Source: Rhizobium bangladeshense (lineage in GTDB: Bacteria > Pseudomonadota > Alphaproteobacteria > Rhizobiales > Rhizobiaceae). Taken from it: a stretch of 64,000 bases of DNA. The position numbers and the translations under genes were made by a program. The DNA is taken from contig NZ_CP071612.1 in NCBI RefSeq assembly GCF_017357245.1, forward strand, positions 1,801,001 through 1,865,000. Reading direction: 5' to 3'. Under the pieces are notes generated by a model. It searched no databases and had not been told where the DNA came from. It saw only the letters and a program-made list of their open reading frames with translations. Shown here piece after piece: positions 37,664 through 46,666 of this stretch (positions are counted from its first letter, which is position 1; every line of letters starts with the position of its first letter).

Positions 37664-38284
37664 AGTCTTGACCTCGCGTTGGCGCCCGTCCCCAGGGCGC
37701 AAATTTCCTATCCGGCGGCACATTGTCCTCGTGCAGCCAGTCTCGTTTCCGTATCGTGACAGGGGTGTCATCCGGAGATGTCCTTCCTGTATCTTGTGGT
37801 GATGGTGGCTGCAAACACTAAATATAGTATTAACAGCTTATTATCGCCAGCCCCGATGTCACTTTTTTTGGAGGCAGAAAACCGCGCAGAAATCCCCTCG
37901 GGCCTGGGCCGGTTCCGGCACCACAGCCTGATTCTGCGTCTTGTTTTTCAAAGGGAACCGGGCTCTCGACCTCCGGTCCTGTCGCCGCCGCAACATCAGG
38001 AACAGTAAAGTTGGAAACCGTTGATTCCGTCAAGGGCTGGTTTTTAATTGAATGGTAACCACAACATCTTGTGGATGTGCCTGTGGAGATTGGGGAAAGC
38101 CGGGGAACGCTGAAAATACAATGACTTGCGAGCGCTCCCGGCTAAGGAAAATGCCGCAGCGGCAAAAAACTATCCTGCGGCAAATCTTGTGATGGCATTT
38201 CGGGCGCAAATGCGCATGCCGATTCGCTGAGGAAACGAGCGCGCTCAAAGTGCGCAGAAGAGCGGCGCACTCCGGTAGCGGCGA
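37664..38284. other. Intergenic stretch, 621 bp, upstream of nrdJ
   Basis: Holds the NrdR-like box at 37815-37830. A minus-strand frame from TTG 38033 to TAA 37830 (67 codons, starting MTESTVSNFTVPDV) looks coding in composition but has no ribosome binding site and no recognisable family; it is a weak candidate for a leader or small protein gene (confidence about 0.2). The rest, 38034-38284, has nothing visible. Confidence 0.4.
37815..37830. promoter_or_regulatory. NrdR-like box upstream of nrdJ
   Basis: ACACTAAATATAGTAT, close to the NrdR consensus (ACAC-wATATa-GTGT type palindrome), about 150 bp upstream of the nrdJ start. NrdR represses ribonucleotide reductase genes in response to ATP/dATP. 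NrdR usually binds two boxes about 31 bp apart, and only a weak second candidate is seen near 37786-37801. Confidence 0.6.
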
Positions 38285-38779
38285 TCAGCGCGCGCCCTTG
38301 GCGATCGGTTCCTGGTAGGTGAAGCCCATGTCCCAAGGGAAGTAGATCCAGGTATCCTGGCTCACCTCGGTGATGAAGGTGTCAACGGTCGGCACGCCCT
38401 TTGGTTTCGCGTAGACGCAGGCAAAATGCGCCTTCGGCAGCATCGTGCGCACCTGAGCGGCGGTCTTGCCGGTATCCGTCAGATCGTCGACGACCAGCAC
38501 ACCTTCGCCGCCGTTTTCGGCAAGCTCTGGCGCAATTCCCTTGAGCAGCACCATGTCGCCTTGGTTCACATAGTCATGATAGGAGGCGATGCACACGGTC
38601 TCGATCAGCCGGATGTTCAGTTCACGGGAGATGATCGCGGCCGGCACCAGGCCGCCGCGGGTGATGCAGACGATCGCCTTGAAGGTCTGATCGAGGCCGG
38701 CAAGCCGCCAGGCAAGGGCGCGCGCATCGCGGTGGAACTGATCCCAGGAAACGGGAAATGCTTTATCGGGAAGGGACAT
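38285..38779 (-). CDS. gpt: Xanthine phosphoribosyltransferase
   Basis: 164 residues from ATG 38779. It is a type I phosphoribosyltransferase with the PRPP-binding loop [14 protein letters not shown], the loop [18 protein letters not shown], and a C-terminal YFPWDMGF typical of the enteric-type Gpt. It salvages xanthine, guanine and hypoxanthine to nucleotides. It is followed on its own side by the universal stress protein in the same orientation, but 197 bp apart, so independent transcription is likely. Confidence 0.93.
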
Positions 38780-38976
38780 CGGGCTGCTCCACGGCATTGA
38801 TAGAGACGACACGCCGTTTACCGGCGACCGGACGGCTTGGAGCGGCAAAATGCAAATCGCGCAGCCGGAACTGCGCGAGATCGCGAGTTGCTGCTGCGCG
38901 AGCGTGGCCGGCGCTCGAAGCCTGCATCGGTCGCTGCAATTAGCGGAATTTGCCGGTAAAACGCAAGAGCAGCCGC

Positions 38977-39819
38977 TCACCGCGACAATAGGGTCAGTGC
39001 CGTCATCGATTGCAGCAGGCTCTTCGTCGTGCCACCGAAGATCGTCTGCCAGAGCCAGGAATGGGTGTAAGCACCCATTACAAGAAGATCGATGCTGCTG
39101 TCCGAAAGCCGGTTTTCGATGACATGCGAGGCGTTCCTGTCCACGCTGTGGCCGGTCGCAAGAGTCGTCTCCACACCATGGCGGGCAAGTGTGGCGGCGA
39201 TCTCGGCGCCTGATGTGAGCGGCGACTGCAAGGCCGTCTCGGCCGGGTCGACCGAAAAGATCTCCACCTCCTCGGCCGCCTTCAGGATCGGCAGCGCATC
39301 GAAGGTCGCGCGCGCCGCCTCCTTCGAGCCGTTCCAAGCGATCAGCACGCGCTTGATCGGCTTCGGCTGGCGGATGACATAAGGGATCATCAGCACCGGC
39401 CGCCCGGTTTCGAAGAGGAAGTTGTCGACGTCGACATGGCTGTCGGACGGTTTGGCCGGGTCGGCCTGCGATGCGATCAAAAGATCGGCGCTGCGGGCGC
39501 TTTCGATCAGCGGTGCGGAGCCATAGCCGGTGGAGGTGGCAAAGCTGCGCCATTCCGAGGAGGCGCCGGTCGCCTGCGCTTTCGCCTGAAAAATGCGCTC
39601 GATGGCGACGGTTTCGCCGTGCGCCATATCCTGCAGCGCCTGCACGGCGACCGGATCGGGAATTTCCATCGGCGCCACCAGCGGCACGGCCGATATGATT
39701 TCGGCATGCAGGCCGATCACGTGAGCACCGCATTCTGCGGCAATGGCAAAGGCGAAATCGGCAACGGCGGCGCTATTGTCTGCTGTATCGAGAATGGCGA
39801 GAATGGTTTTGTAAGACAT
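38977..39819 (-). CDS. Tandem universal stress protein (UspA family)
   Basis: 280 residues made of two Usp domains. The first starts [20 protein letters not shown]; the second starts [20 protein letters not shown] and ends with the ATP-binding-type loop [19 protein letters not shown]. Such proteins are cytoplasmic, induced by stress, and many bind ATP. A weak AGGAG lies upstream of start 39819. Position next to gpt and the MoCF protein gives no functional link. Confidence 0.9.
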
Positions 39820-39911
39820 ATCAATTCTCCTTGCGCTGAAATGGCGTGCGCGAGGGAAGGGAATGCACCGGACCGTTCTCCCGTTCCTTGACGGGGATCA
39901 AGATCGGCCCC

Positions 39912-40688
39912 TTAAGCCTCGGCGGAATGGTTTTCCGTAATGTCCTTCTTTCGGCGGATGGCGTCGATCATCGCATGCACCTCGGCGCCGGCAGCATCGA
40001 TCGTCGCCTGCGCGCGGCCGCGCACGACAATCTCGGTCGAGAATTTCTGGCCGATATAACGCGGGTAGGAACCGATGCTGGTGTCCGGATGCGCTTTCTG
40101 GATCGCGGCAAGAGGCGTGCCGATATCACCTTCGCCATAAGGGCAGGCGATTGCGAGCGAGAGAACCGGCGTGCCTGTCCGAAGTGTCGGGAGCACGTTG
40201 TCGATCATCGCCTGGAAGACCTGCGGCACGCCGGCCATGACATAGACATTGCCGATGATGAAGCCAGGCGCCGTCGACACCGGATTGGGGATGTGGACGG
40301 CTCCCCGCGGCATGCGTGCCATGCGCTGGCGCGCCTCGGTGAACTCCATCTCGCGGCGTCGGTACATATCGGCAAGCAGCATCATCGCCGCTTCGTCGTA
40401 TTCGCAGGGCAGGTCGAAAGCCTTTGAGATCGCATCGGCGGTGATGTCGTCATGCGTCGGCCCGATACCGCCCGAGGTGAAGACGTAATCATAACGGGCG
40501 CGAAGCGCATTCAGCGCCTCGACGATCGCCTCCTCGTCGTCAGCGACGATGCGCACTTCCTTGAGGTCGATGCCGGACAGGGTGAGCAGATCGGCGAGGT
40601 GGCCGATATTTTTGTCCTTGGTGCGGCCGGAAAGAAGTTCGTCGCCGATGGCGAGCATGGCGGCGGTGACGACGGTGTCATGGCTCAT
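39912..40688 (-). CDS. Competence/damage-inducible-type molybdopterin-binding domain protein
   Basis: 258 residues from ATG 40688. It contains the MoCF/CinA N-terminal domain: AAMLAIGDELLSGRTKDKN, FTSGGIGPTHDDITADAIS, VMAGVPQVFQAMID. The CinA C-terminal nicotinamide-nucleotide amidase domain is absent, as is common in alphaproteobacteria, where the two are separate genes. The domain may hydrolyse ADP-ribose or NADH/FAD-type nucleotides (as in CinA), not molybdopterin. The second half, IGSYPRYIGQKFSTEIVVRG, is typical of the short proteins. Confidence 0.88.
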   Translation of the reverse strand: MSHDTVVTAAMLAIGDELLSGRTKDKNIGHLADLLTLSGIDLKEVRIVADDEEAIVEALNALRARYDYVFTSGGIGPTHDDITADAISKAFDLPCEYDEAAMMLLADMYRRREMEFTEARQRMARMPRGAVHIPNPVSTAPGFIIGNVYVMAGVPQVFQAMIDNVLPTLRTGTPVLSLAIACPYGEGDIGTPLAAIQKAHPDTSIGSYPRYIGQKFSTEIVVRGRAQATIDAAGAEVHAMIDAIRRKKDITENHSAEA

Positions 40689-41089
40689 GGGATGTTCCGT
40701 GATGTGAGGCTGGTCAATAGGTAGCGCCCTTAGGCCGCTTTGCAAACACTCGAGCACGATGCCGGAAAGTGTAAGCTGTTGTCGGACGATATCACGCCTT
40801 CAGAAAGGGCCGATGCGTCACTTTCGCCGAATTGGAACCGCAGGCGAATTTTCGTCTACGGGCGTCAAACACTGAAATCTCGCGCGCAAGGCTGCCTTCG
40901 GCCGTGGGCGCTGGTAGAAATCCGCCGGCCAGGATTTCACTCGCAGATGAAGGCGAGCGTTGCCGAAAGTCGTTTTCTCGCCGAAATGCCTGCTCGTTCA
41001 TCCCGTGGCGCTGCCGGCAGAGCGGAATCATTTTTACGCCCCGCGGCTCTTCCCATCGCCCATGACGCAAGATATTGAAAACGCCGCAA
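40689..41089. other. Intergenic stretch, 401 bp, nothing recognised
   Basis: Lies between the start of the MoCF-domain gene and tRNA-Leu. Several overlapping frames occur on both strands, none with start signals or a recognisable product. The promoter of the tRNA must be in the last 100 bases, but no clear hexamers stand out. Confidence 0.4.
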
Positions 41090-41175
41090 GCGGGCGTGGC
41101 GAAACTGGTAGACGCAAGGGACTTAAAATCCCTCGGCCTTAGGCTATACGGGTTCGATCCCCGTCGCCCGCACCA
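41090..41175 (+). tRNA. tRNA-Leu (TAA anticodon)
   Basis: An 86-nt cloverleaf with encoded CCA. The acceptor stem GCGGGCG pairs with CGCCCGC (41165-41171). The D arm has GCG/CGC, the anticodon stem AGGGA/TCCCT holds loop CTTAAAA with anticodon TAA at 41124-41126, a long variable arm follows (CGGCCTTAGGCTATA), and the T arm has GGTTCGATCC. The long variable arm and anticodon fit leucine. No integrase or repeated 3' end was seen next to it. Confidence 0.97.
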
Positions 41176-41293
41176 TGATCCCGTTTTGATGTATATTGCG
41201 CGCAAAAAGCGCGTTACTGCTTGACAATGACGTTTTCGGTGCAAGGATTGCGCCGCGGCGGTAGTGTAAGTGTTGTCTTGTGGGAGTAAGACG

Positions 41294-41425
41294 ATGGTTT
41301 ACGATTGGAGCGGGACCAGGGTTCGGCGCGTCCGGATCCTCAAGACTAGCGTCGCACTTGTTCTTGCAACCGGTGCGGCTGCGATACCGTTGTTTTTCTG
41401 GGCGATGGATTTGCCGGGTTTCTGA
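41294..41425 (+). CDS. Small membrane protein, 43 residues
   Basis: ATG 41294 has GGGAG eight bases upstream. The peptide has a basic start (YDWSGTRVRRVRILK), then one hydrophobic helix (TSVALVLATGAAAIPLFFW), and ends MDLPGF before TGA 41423-41425. The composition, start signal and intact length suggest a real one-span inner-membrane peptide with the positive end inside. No function is known. The gene is 118 bp after tRNA-Leu and convergent with vanZ. Confidence 0.55.
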   Translation: MVYDWSGTRVRRVRILKTSVALVLATGAAAIPLFFWAMDLPGF

Positions 41426-41435
41426 TCCGCAATAA

Positions 41436-41810
41436 TCAGCGTTCTGCCAGCGGCAGGCTGTTTGGAGCTTTGCTCTCGCGCCACTTGTTGATCACCCAGC
41501 CGGCGAGCAGTCCGAGGGCGGCGCCCAATGCTTTGAAGCCGGCGTCATGCAGCCGCGGATGACGAGTCGGAGTGAGGTACTGCAGGTATTCGATGGCGAC
41601 CGCCCCGATGATCAGCAGCACGGCCACCAGTTTCCACTGCTTCGGATAGGCGAGCGCGAAGGCGAGGCCAAGCAGAACATAGGCGCCGCCGCGGTCCGTG
41701 TCGACCGTCGTGACCGTATCCGGTCTGAGTCCGATCGGCGAAACCGTGACAAAGAGGATCAAGGCGAGCAGCAGCCAGGCGAGCGGTCTTGCGAGTTTTA
41801 AGATCATCAT
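41436..41810 (-). CDS. VanZ family protein
   Basis: 124 residues from ATG 41810 (an alternative ATG at 41834 lacks a ribosome binding site). It has four hydrophobic helices with the VanZ-type pattern: a first helix LARPLAWLLLALILFVTVSP, then DRGGAYVLLGLAFALAYP, then IGAVAIEYLQYLTPTRHPRLHDAGF with the conserved Glu-Gln and Asp. VanZ-like proteins are small membrane proteins best known from teicoplanin resistance; the function here is unknown. Confidence 0.8.
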   Translation of the reverse strand: MMILKLARPLAWLLLALILFVTVSPIGLRPDTVTTVDTDRGGAYVLLGLAFALAYPKQWKLVAVLLIIGAVAIEYLQYLTPTRHPRLHDAGFKALGAALGLLAGWVINKWRESKAPNSLPLAER

Positions 41811-42018
41811 CGATCCATATAAGTGGCAGGCCATTTTATTGACAGTTAAAATCAGTTCATCTGCCGCCGATTTTACGATTGGCTTAAGAAAGGCTTCCCA
41901 ACGGCGGAGGTGGCATCAGGGCTGAGCGGCCGTCAGTGAACCGGAAATGACCGGAGCGGCCTTTCCTTTGGCCGCCGGCCTGTGCCATAGCGGCGGTGAC
42001 CAATCATGAGAATGGACA

Positions 42019-43275
42019 ATGCCCGTGACGAGACTTGAAGTCGAAAGCGCCGAAGAGGCAATGCGTAGCCTCTTTCCGGCAACGCCGCTGCAGCTCAATG
42101 ACCATCTCTCGGCCCGCTACGGCGCCGACATCTGGCTGAAGCGCGAGGATCTGTCGCCGGTGCGCTCCTACAAGATCCGCGGCGCCTTCAATTTCTTTCG
42201 AAAGGCAATCGGGCAGGGGGCGGCCGGCAAGACCTTCGTCTGCGCCTCGGCGGGCAACCACGCCCAGGGCTTTGCCTATGTCTGCCGGCATTTCGGCGTG
42301 CCGGGCGTCGTCTTCATGCCGGTGACGACGCCGCAGCAGAAAATCGACAAGACCCGCATGTTCGGCGCCGGATTCATCACCATCCGGCTGTTCGGCGACT
42401 TTTTCGACCAGTGCTATCAGGCGGCGCGCGAGCATGTCGAGGCGGTCGGCGGCGTCATGGTGCCGCCTTTCGACCATGCCGATATCATCGAGGGACAGGC
42501 GACCGTTGCCGCCGAGATCATGCAGCAGCTGCCGGAGGGAACGGTGCCCGACATGGTCGTTCTGCCGGTCGGCGGCGGCGGGCTGGCCGCCGGCATCACA
42601 GGTTATCTAGACGGCACCGTATCGAACTCGGCTTTCGTCTTCGCCGAGCCGGCCGGCGCGCCGAGTCTGAGACGCAGCATTGAGGCCGGCAGGGTGACGA
42701 CGCTTGCCAAGGTCGACAATTTCGTCGATGGCGCAGCTGTGGCCCGTATCGGCGATCTGAATTTTGCAGCCCTTCGCGATTTTCCGGCCGAGCAGGTGCA
42801 CCTGATGCCGGAAAACGCCATCTGCGTCACTATTCAGGAAATGTTGAATGTCGAGGGCGTCGTGCTGGAGCCGGCCGGTGCCCTGTCGCTGACGGCGATC
42901 GCCGCGATGGACCGCCAGGCGATCCGCGGCAAGACCATTGTCGCCGTCGTCTCCGGCGGCAATTTCGATTTCGAGCGCTTGCCTGACGTAAAGGAAAGAG
43001 CCATGCGTTACGCAGGGCTGAAGAAATACTTCATTCTGCGGCTTGCCCAGCGCCCCGGGGCGCTCAGGGATTTCCTCAATCTGCTCGGCCCCGACGACGA
43101 TATCGCCCGCTTCGAATATTTAAAAAAATCGGCGCGCAACTTCGGCTCGATCCTTATTGGCATCGAAACCAAGGCGCCTGAGAATTTTGCCCGGTTGATT
43201 GCAAATTTCGAAGCTTCCGGCATGGGTTACGAGGATATCACGGAAAACGAGATCCTTGCCAACCTGATCATTTGA
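42019..43275 (+). CDS. ilvA: Threonine ammonia-lyase (threonine dehydratase)
   Basis: 418 residues. It is a fold-type II PLP enzyme. The PLP lysine is Lys52 in SYKIRGAF, the phosphate loop is VLPVGGGGLAAGI, and ASAGNHAQGFAYVC binds substrate. The last 90 residues (from about LKKYFILRLAQRPGALRD) form one ACT-like regulatory domain. It converts threonine to 2-oxobutanoate, the first step to isoleucine, and the C-terminal domain would take isoleucine feedback. The length and single ACT-like domain fit the shorter IlvA form. It stands alone on the plus strand. Confidence 0.93.
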   Translation: MPVTRLEVESAEEAMRSLFPATPLQLNDHLSARYGADIWLKREDLSPVRSYKIRGAFNFFRKAIGQGAAGKTFVCASAGNHAQGFAYVCRHFGVPGVVFMPVTTPQQKIDKTRMFGAGFITIRLFGDFFDQCYQAAREHVEAVGGVMVPPFDHADIIEGQATVAAEIMQQLPEGTVPDMVVLPVGGGGLAAGITGYLDGTVSNSAFVFAEPAGAPSLRRSIEAGRVTTLAKVDNFVDGAAVARIGDLNFAALRDFPAEQVHLMPENAICVTIQEMLNVEGVVLEPAGALSLTAIAAMDRQAIRGKTIVAVVSGGNFDFERLPDVKERAMRYAGLKKYFILRLAQRPGALRDFLNLLGPDDDIARFEYLKKSARNFGSILIGIETKAPENFARLIANFEASGMGYEDITENEILANLII

Positions 43276-43312
43276 CTTGGCGATCGCAAGGCCTCCGTGC
43301 TAGAGACGCGTC

Positions 43313-43639
43313 ATGGCTTCATTCATTTCAAATCTCTTTTCAATGTTCTCCGGCGGGTCCAAACCGGCTTCGCAGGCGGCGGGGCCTTCTGGCGAGCCGC
43401 AGCTCTACGGCGATTGCACGATCTATGCGGAGCCGCGTAAGGAAGGCAGCCAATATCGCCTGGCCGGCCGCATCGAAAAGAAGGTGGGCGACGAGGTGCT
43501 TGTGCGCAATTTCATCCGCGCAGATCTCTTCTCATCCTCCGACGATGCGATTGAGTGCACCGTGCGCAAGGCCCAGCAGATCATCGATCAGCATGGGCCG
43601 TCGCTCTTCGGTGACGGCGAGAAGACCCGTCAGGTCTGA
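43313..43639 (+). CDS. HlyU family protein
   Basis: 108 residues. The N-terminal 28 residues are low complexity (FSMFSGGSKPASQAAGPSG). The core, LYGDCTIYAEPRKEGSQYRL and KVGDEVLVRNFIRADLFSS, is the HlyU-like domain (about 80 residues, beta-rich) found in rhizobia. Vibrio HlyU is a DNA-binding activator, but alphaproteobacterial members with this name belong to another fold and have no proven role. It is 37 bp downstream of ilvA on the same strand. Confidence 0.8.
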   Translation: MASFISNLFSMFSGGSKPASQAAGPSGEPQLYGDCTIYAEPRKEGSQYRLAGRIEKKVGDEVLVRNFIRADLFSSSDDAIECTVRKAQQIIDQHGPSLFGDGEKTRQV

Positions 43640-43883
43640 AACTGAAAGCCAGTCAGAGCGACCTCCGACGTCGGCGGGAATCGCCTTGCATTCAAACCTA
43701 TGATCCCGCTCCACTGATCTTGCACACGCAATCTTAAAGGATTGCGGCCAAAGCTGTCGCCTGCAGGATTTGCAGGGCTGCCTTCGTGCTTCAGTTTTTC
43801 AGACGATCGATCAAAGGATCCGCTGTGGTGATCGCAGCGCCCGCCCGGCCGCGAAGGCGTCTTACGGACGCCGCGGTGCCGTG

Positions 43884-45152
43884 ATGGAGACAATCAACCT
43901 CGCGCTCTTCGTCGTCGAAGCCATCGCCTATTTCGTGCTGATGGTGACGCTTCTGCATTTCCGCCATCGGCTCGGCCTGGGAGTTTTTCTGACGGCACTC
44001 GGCGTCATGCATTTCATGGAAACCTATCTGGCGGCGGTCTTCTACGTCTCACTGCCGTTCGGCGACGTGTCGCCTGGCTCTTCCGTCTTCTTCTCCGGCA
44101 AGCTGATGATGATCCTGATGCTCTATCTGCAGGAGGATGCAGCGACGGTGCGCCAGCCGATCTATGGCCTGTTCCTCGGCAACCTGCTCACCGTCGGCAT
44201 CGCCTGGATTCTGCAGCTACATCAGCCGTTGCAGATATCGCCCGGCCATACACCTGATGTCGATTTCCTCAAGGAGATAGGTTGGCTGATGGTCTGGGGC
44301 ACGGCGCTGCTCTATGTCGATTCGCTCGGCATTATCCTGCTTTACGAGAAACTCGGTGATTTCTTCCGCCGGCGCACTGTCCTGCGTTTCATGATCTCGG
44401 GTTTCTTAATGCTGACCTTCGACCAGGTCGGCTTTTTCGCGGCGCTGCATTACTTCCTGGACGTGCCGATCGCCGTATTCTGGGGTGGCTGGAAGGCGAA
44501 GATGCTCGCCGTCTGCCTGTATGCAGGACTGTTCGCCATCTACGAATATCATATCCGGCGCGTCGGCGCGGACGCCTCGGCGCGCTCCATCAGTGATGTC
44601 TTCGGCGATCTGACGTTCCGCGAGCGCTATAACGACCTTCTGGAGCGCACGGGCCGTGACATGCTCACCGGTGTCTACGATCGCACGCGCATGGAGCTGG
44701 AAGCGCCGCTGATGTTGCGTGAGGCATTGAGGCAGGGGCTGTTCGCCACCATCCTTATTATCGACGCCGATCACTTCAAGGATGTCAATGACGGTTATGG
44801 CCATCTGCAGGGCGACGAAGTGTTAAGGGCGATCGCCGCCCGGCTCGGCACGACGCTGCGATCCAGCGACCGTATCTTCCGCTTCGGCGGAGAGGAATTC
44901 GTGGCCGTCTGCCCCGGCACAAGTCATGAAGAAGGGCTGAGGCTTGGCGAGCGCCTGCGCTGGACGATCGAGACCAGCGTCAAGACGCCGGACGAGAAGC
45001 CGGTGACGGTCAGCATCGGTGTTGCGACGGCCGACGAGGACGGCCTCAGTTTCACGACGGTGCTCGCGGCGGCTGACGGCAGGCTTTACGCGGCAAAAAA
45101 GAGCGGCCGCAACTGCGTCGTCGGCCGCTCCGGCATTATGAAACCCGCTTAG
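43884..45152 (+). CDS. Membrane diguanylate cyclase (GGDEF)
   Basis: 422 residues. The N-terminal about 230 residues hold seven hydrophobic helices of an unidentified sensor domain. The C-terminal GGDEF domain is complete: DMLTGVYDRTRMELE, DADHFKDVNDGYGHLQGDE, and active-site GGEEF in FRFGGEEFVAVCPG. The residues five before it are RSSD, a canonical RxxD inhibition site, so product feedback by c-di-GMP is likely. It makes c-di-GMP from GTP at the inner membrane. ATG 43884 is the start by domain position; GTG 43881 is just ahead. Confidence 0.92.
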   Translation: METINLALFVVEAIAYFVLMVTLLHFRHRLGLGVFLTALGVMHFMETYLAAVFYVSLPFGDVSPGSSVFFSGKLMMILMLYLQEDAATVRQPIYGLFLGNLLTVGIAWILQLHQPLQISPGHTPDVDFLKEIGWLMVWGTALLYVDSLGIILLYEKLGDFFRRRTVLRFMISGFLMLTFDQVGFFAALHYFLDVPIAVFWGGWKAKMLAVCLYAGLFAIYEYHIRRVGADASARSISDVFGDLTFRERYNDLLERTGRDMLTGVYDRTRMELEAPLMLREALRQGLFATILIIDADHFKDVNDGYGHLQGDEVLRAIAARLGTTLRSSDRIFRFGGEEFVAVCPGTSHEEGLRLGERLRWTIETSVKTPDEKPVTVSIGVATADEDGLSFTTVLAAADGRLYAAKKSGRNCVVGRSGIMKPA

Positions 45153-45163
45153 CCCCGGCTGGC

Positions 45164-45940
45164 TCAGGCGGCGCGGAAGATCTTGGCGCCTGACGGCGCG
45201 CTCGTCATGCCGCCATCGACGGTGATCTCGATGCCGGTGACGTTGGCGGAATCATCGGAGGCTAGATAAAGCGCTGCCTTGGCGATTTCTTCGGCTTCGC
45301 TCATGCGGCCGAGTGGGCTCATGCCGCCGAGGCGGGCTTCGAGCGCCGACATCGCATCTTGGGTCGACGCCATCGGCGACCAGATCGGCGTCTTCGTGCC
45401 GCCTGGCGTCACCTGGTTGACACGGATGCCGCGCGGCGCGAGTTCCGAAGCCATGTTGCGGGTCATGGCGCGCACCGCCGCCTTGGAGGCCGCATAGGCC
45501 GACCAGCCGGGAGCGCCGAGCACGGCATGGACCGAACCGTTGAGGATGACCGAGCCACCGTCGACAAGATGTGGCAGGGCCGCTTGGACCGTGAAGAAAA
45601 CCGCGGTCAGGTTGGTGCTGATGATCCCGTTGAACTGCTCCGCCGACGTGTCACCAAGCGGTGTTGCGCCGCCGATGCCGGCGTTGGCGAAGACGACGTC
45701 GAACTTGCCGACCTTTGCGGCGGCTTCGGCAAAAGCCCTTTCGGTGGCGGCCGCATCGGTGACATCGAGCTTCAGCGCAAACACGCCCGGCCCAAGCGCC
45801 CTTTCTGCGGCGGCGAGCGTTTCCGGGTTGCGGCCGGTGATCACCACCCTGGCGCCTTCGTCGATGAATACTCTGGCGGTCGCAAGACCGATACCGCTGT
45901 TGCCGCCAGTGATCAGGGCAACCTTGTTTCGTAAACGCAT
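45164..45940 (-). CDS. SDR family oxidoreductase (divergent from tetR)
   Basis: 258 residues, start 45940 with AGAGGAG upstream. It is a classical SDR: TGGNSGIG (11-18), ANAG in FANAGIGGATP, catalytic YAASKAAVRAM, PGGTKTPI and VTGIEITVDGGMTSAPSG. It is divergent from a TetR regulator; two copies of an 18-bp palindrome lie between, so it is almost certainly the regulator's target. Probably reduces a small carbonyl compound; substrate not deducible. Confidence 0.9.
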   Translation of the reverse strand: MRLRNKVALITGGNSGIGLATARVFIDEGARVVITGRNPETLAAAERALGPGVFALKLDVTDAAATERAFAEAAAKVGKFDVVFANAGIGGATPLGDTSAEQFNGIISTNLTAVFFTVQAALPHLVDGGSVILNGSVHAVLGAPGWSAYAASKAAVRAMTRNMASELAPRGIRVNQVTPGGTKTPIWSPMASTQDAMSALEARLGGMSPLGRMSEAEEIAKAALYLASDDSANVTGIEITVDGGMTSAPSGAKIFRAA

Positions 45941-45973
45941 GATTCATGCTCCTCTTGGAACTGACAACGATCT

Positions 45974-46013
45974 GGATTATGATCGTTATCCATGAGGATT
46001 ATGAGCGTAATCC
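45974..46013. promoter_or_regulatory. Tandem TetR-type operators between SDR and tetR
   Basis: Two 18-bp palindromes: GGATTATGATCGTTATCC (45974-45991) and GGATTATGAGCGTAATCC (45996-46013). The second has perfect 6-bp arms, the first has one mismatch. Their centres are 22 bp apart, about two helical turns, so both dimers bind the same face. They occupy the divergent promoter of the SDR and tetR genes. Confidence 0.85.
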
Positions 46014-46041
46014 CAATAAGTCAAGCGGTAGGAAAATTCCG

Positions 46042-46617
46042 ATGGGGCGTTCGCAGCTGGAGAAACAGAAGACGCACGAGAGGATTGTCGAGATCGCGTC
46101 GAAGCGGCTGCGCGAGGAAGGGCTCGAAGGCGTCGGCGTCGCCGATCTGATGAAGGAGGCCGGACTGACCGTCGGCGGCTTCTACAAGCATTTCGCCTCG
46201 CGCGAGGATCTCGTCGCCGAGGCGATAGAATTCGCTTTCGATTCATGGGGACGCGGGCTGGAGGCAGAAGGAGTGGACCCGGCGAAGATGACGGCCGCTG
46301 ACATCGGCGAACGTTATGTCAGCGCCTATCATCGCGACAATCCCGCCACGGGCTGCCCCTTTGCCGCACTGACCTCCGACATATCGCGCAGCGGAGAGAA
46401 GGCGCGGGGGATCGCGACGGAGCGGCTGAGACGCAACTTCGAAGCTCTGGCGAGCATAGCCGCCGGAGTGGACGAAAGGGAAAGGCGGCGCAAGGCGATC
46501 ATGGCTTTTGCGATGATGGCTGGCGGCGTCGGCCTCGCCAGGATTTCTTCCGACGAAGACCTGTCAGCCGAAATCCTGGAGACGATTCGGAATTTTGTTG
46601 CCGATATCGACAAATGA
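46042..46617 (+). CDS. TetR family transcriptional regulator
   Basis: 191 residues from ATG 46042. The N-terminal TetR HTH is EKQKTHERIVEIASKRLREE and KEAGLTVGGFYKHFASREDL. The C-terminal domain has ATGCPFAALTSDISR with the Cys-Pro motif of the YxaF/LmrA-like TetR group. It represses the divergent SDR through the tandem operators 29 bp upstream of this start. The ligand is unknown; electrophiles or aromatics are typical for this group. Confidence 0.92.
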   Translation: MGRSQLEKQKTHERIVEIASKRLREEGLEGVGVADLMKEAGLTVGGFYKHFASREDLVAEAIEFAFDSWGRGLEAEGVDPAKMTAADIGERYVSAYHRDNPATGCPFAALTSDISRSGEKARGIATERLRRNFEALASIAAGVDERERRRKAIMAFAMMAGGVGLARISSDEDLSAEILETIRNFVADIDK

Positions 46618-46619
46618 CA

Positions 46620-46643
46620 AACGGCCGGCGGATGCCGGCCGTT
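46620..46643. terminator. Hairpin between convergent tetR and azoR
   Basis: Perfect 10-bp arms AACGGCCGGC and GCCGGCCGTT with loop GGAT. It lies 3 bp past the tetR stop and 23 bp before the azoR end. There is no strong T run on either side, so it may act as a bidirectional, weak terminator. Confidence 0.65.
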
Positions 46644-46666
46644 CGAAAGAAGTGGTTGACAGCCGA

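Noticed and set aside
34406..37759. Very long open frame (over 1100 codons) opposite nrdJ
   Set aside because: It is the antisense shadow of nrdJ in GC-rich DNA. It has no start signals or recognisable domain, while nrdJ is conserved throughout.
37664..38284. Cobalamin riboswitch upstream of nrdJ
   Set aside because: I looked for a B12-box-like element and the GGGAAxxxGGTG core on the minus strand and found neither. A covariance search would be needed to exclude it fully.
41090..41293. tRNA-Leu as an island integration site
   Set aside because: No integrase, no second copy of the tRNA 3' end and no change of gene content is seen next to it.
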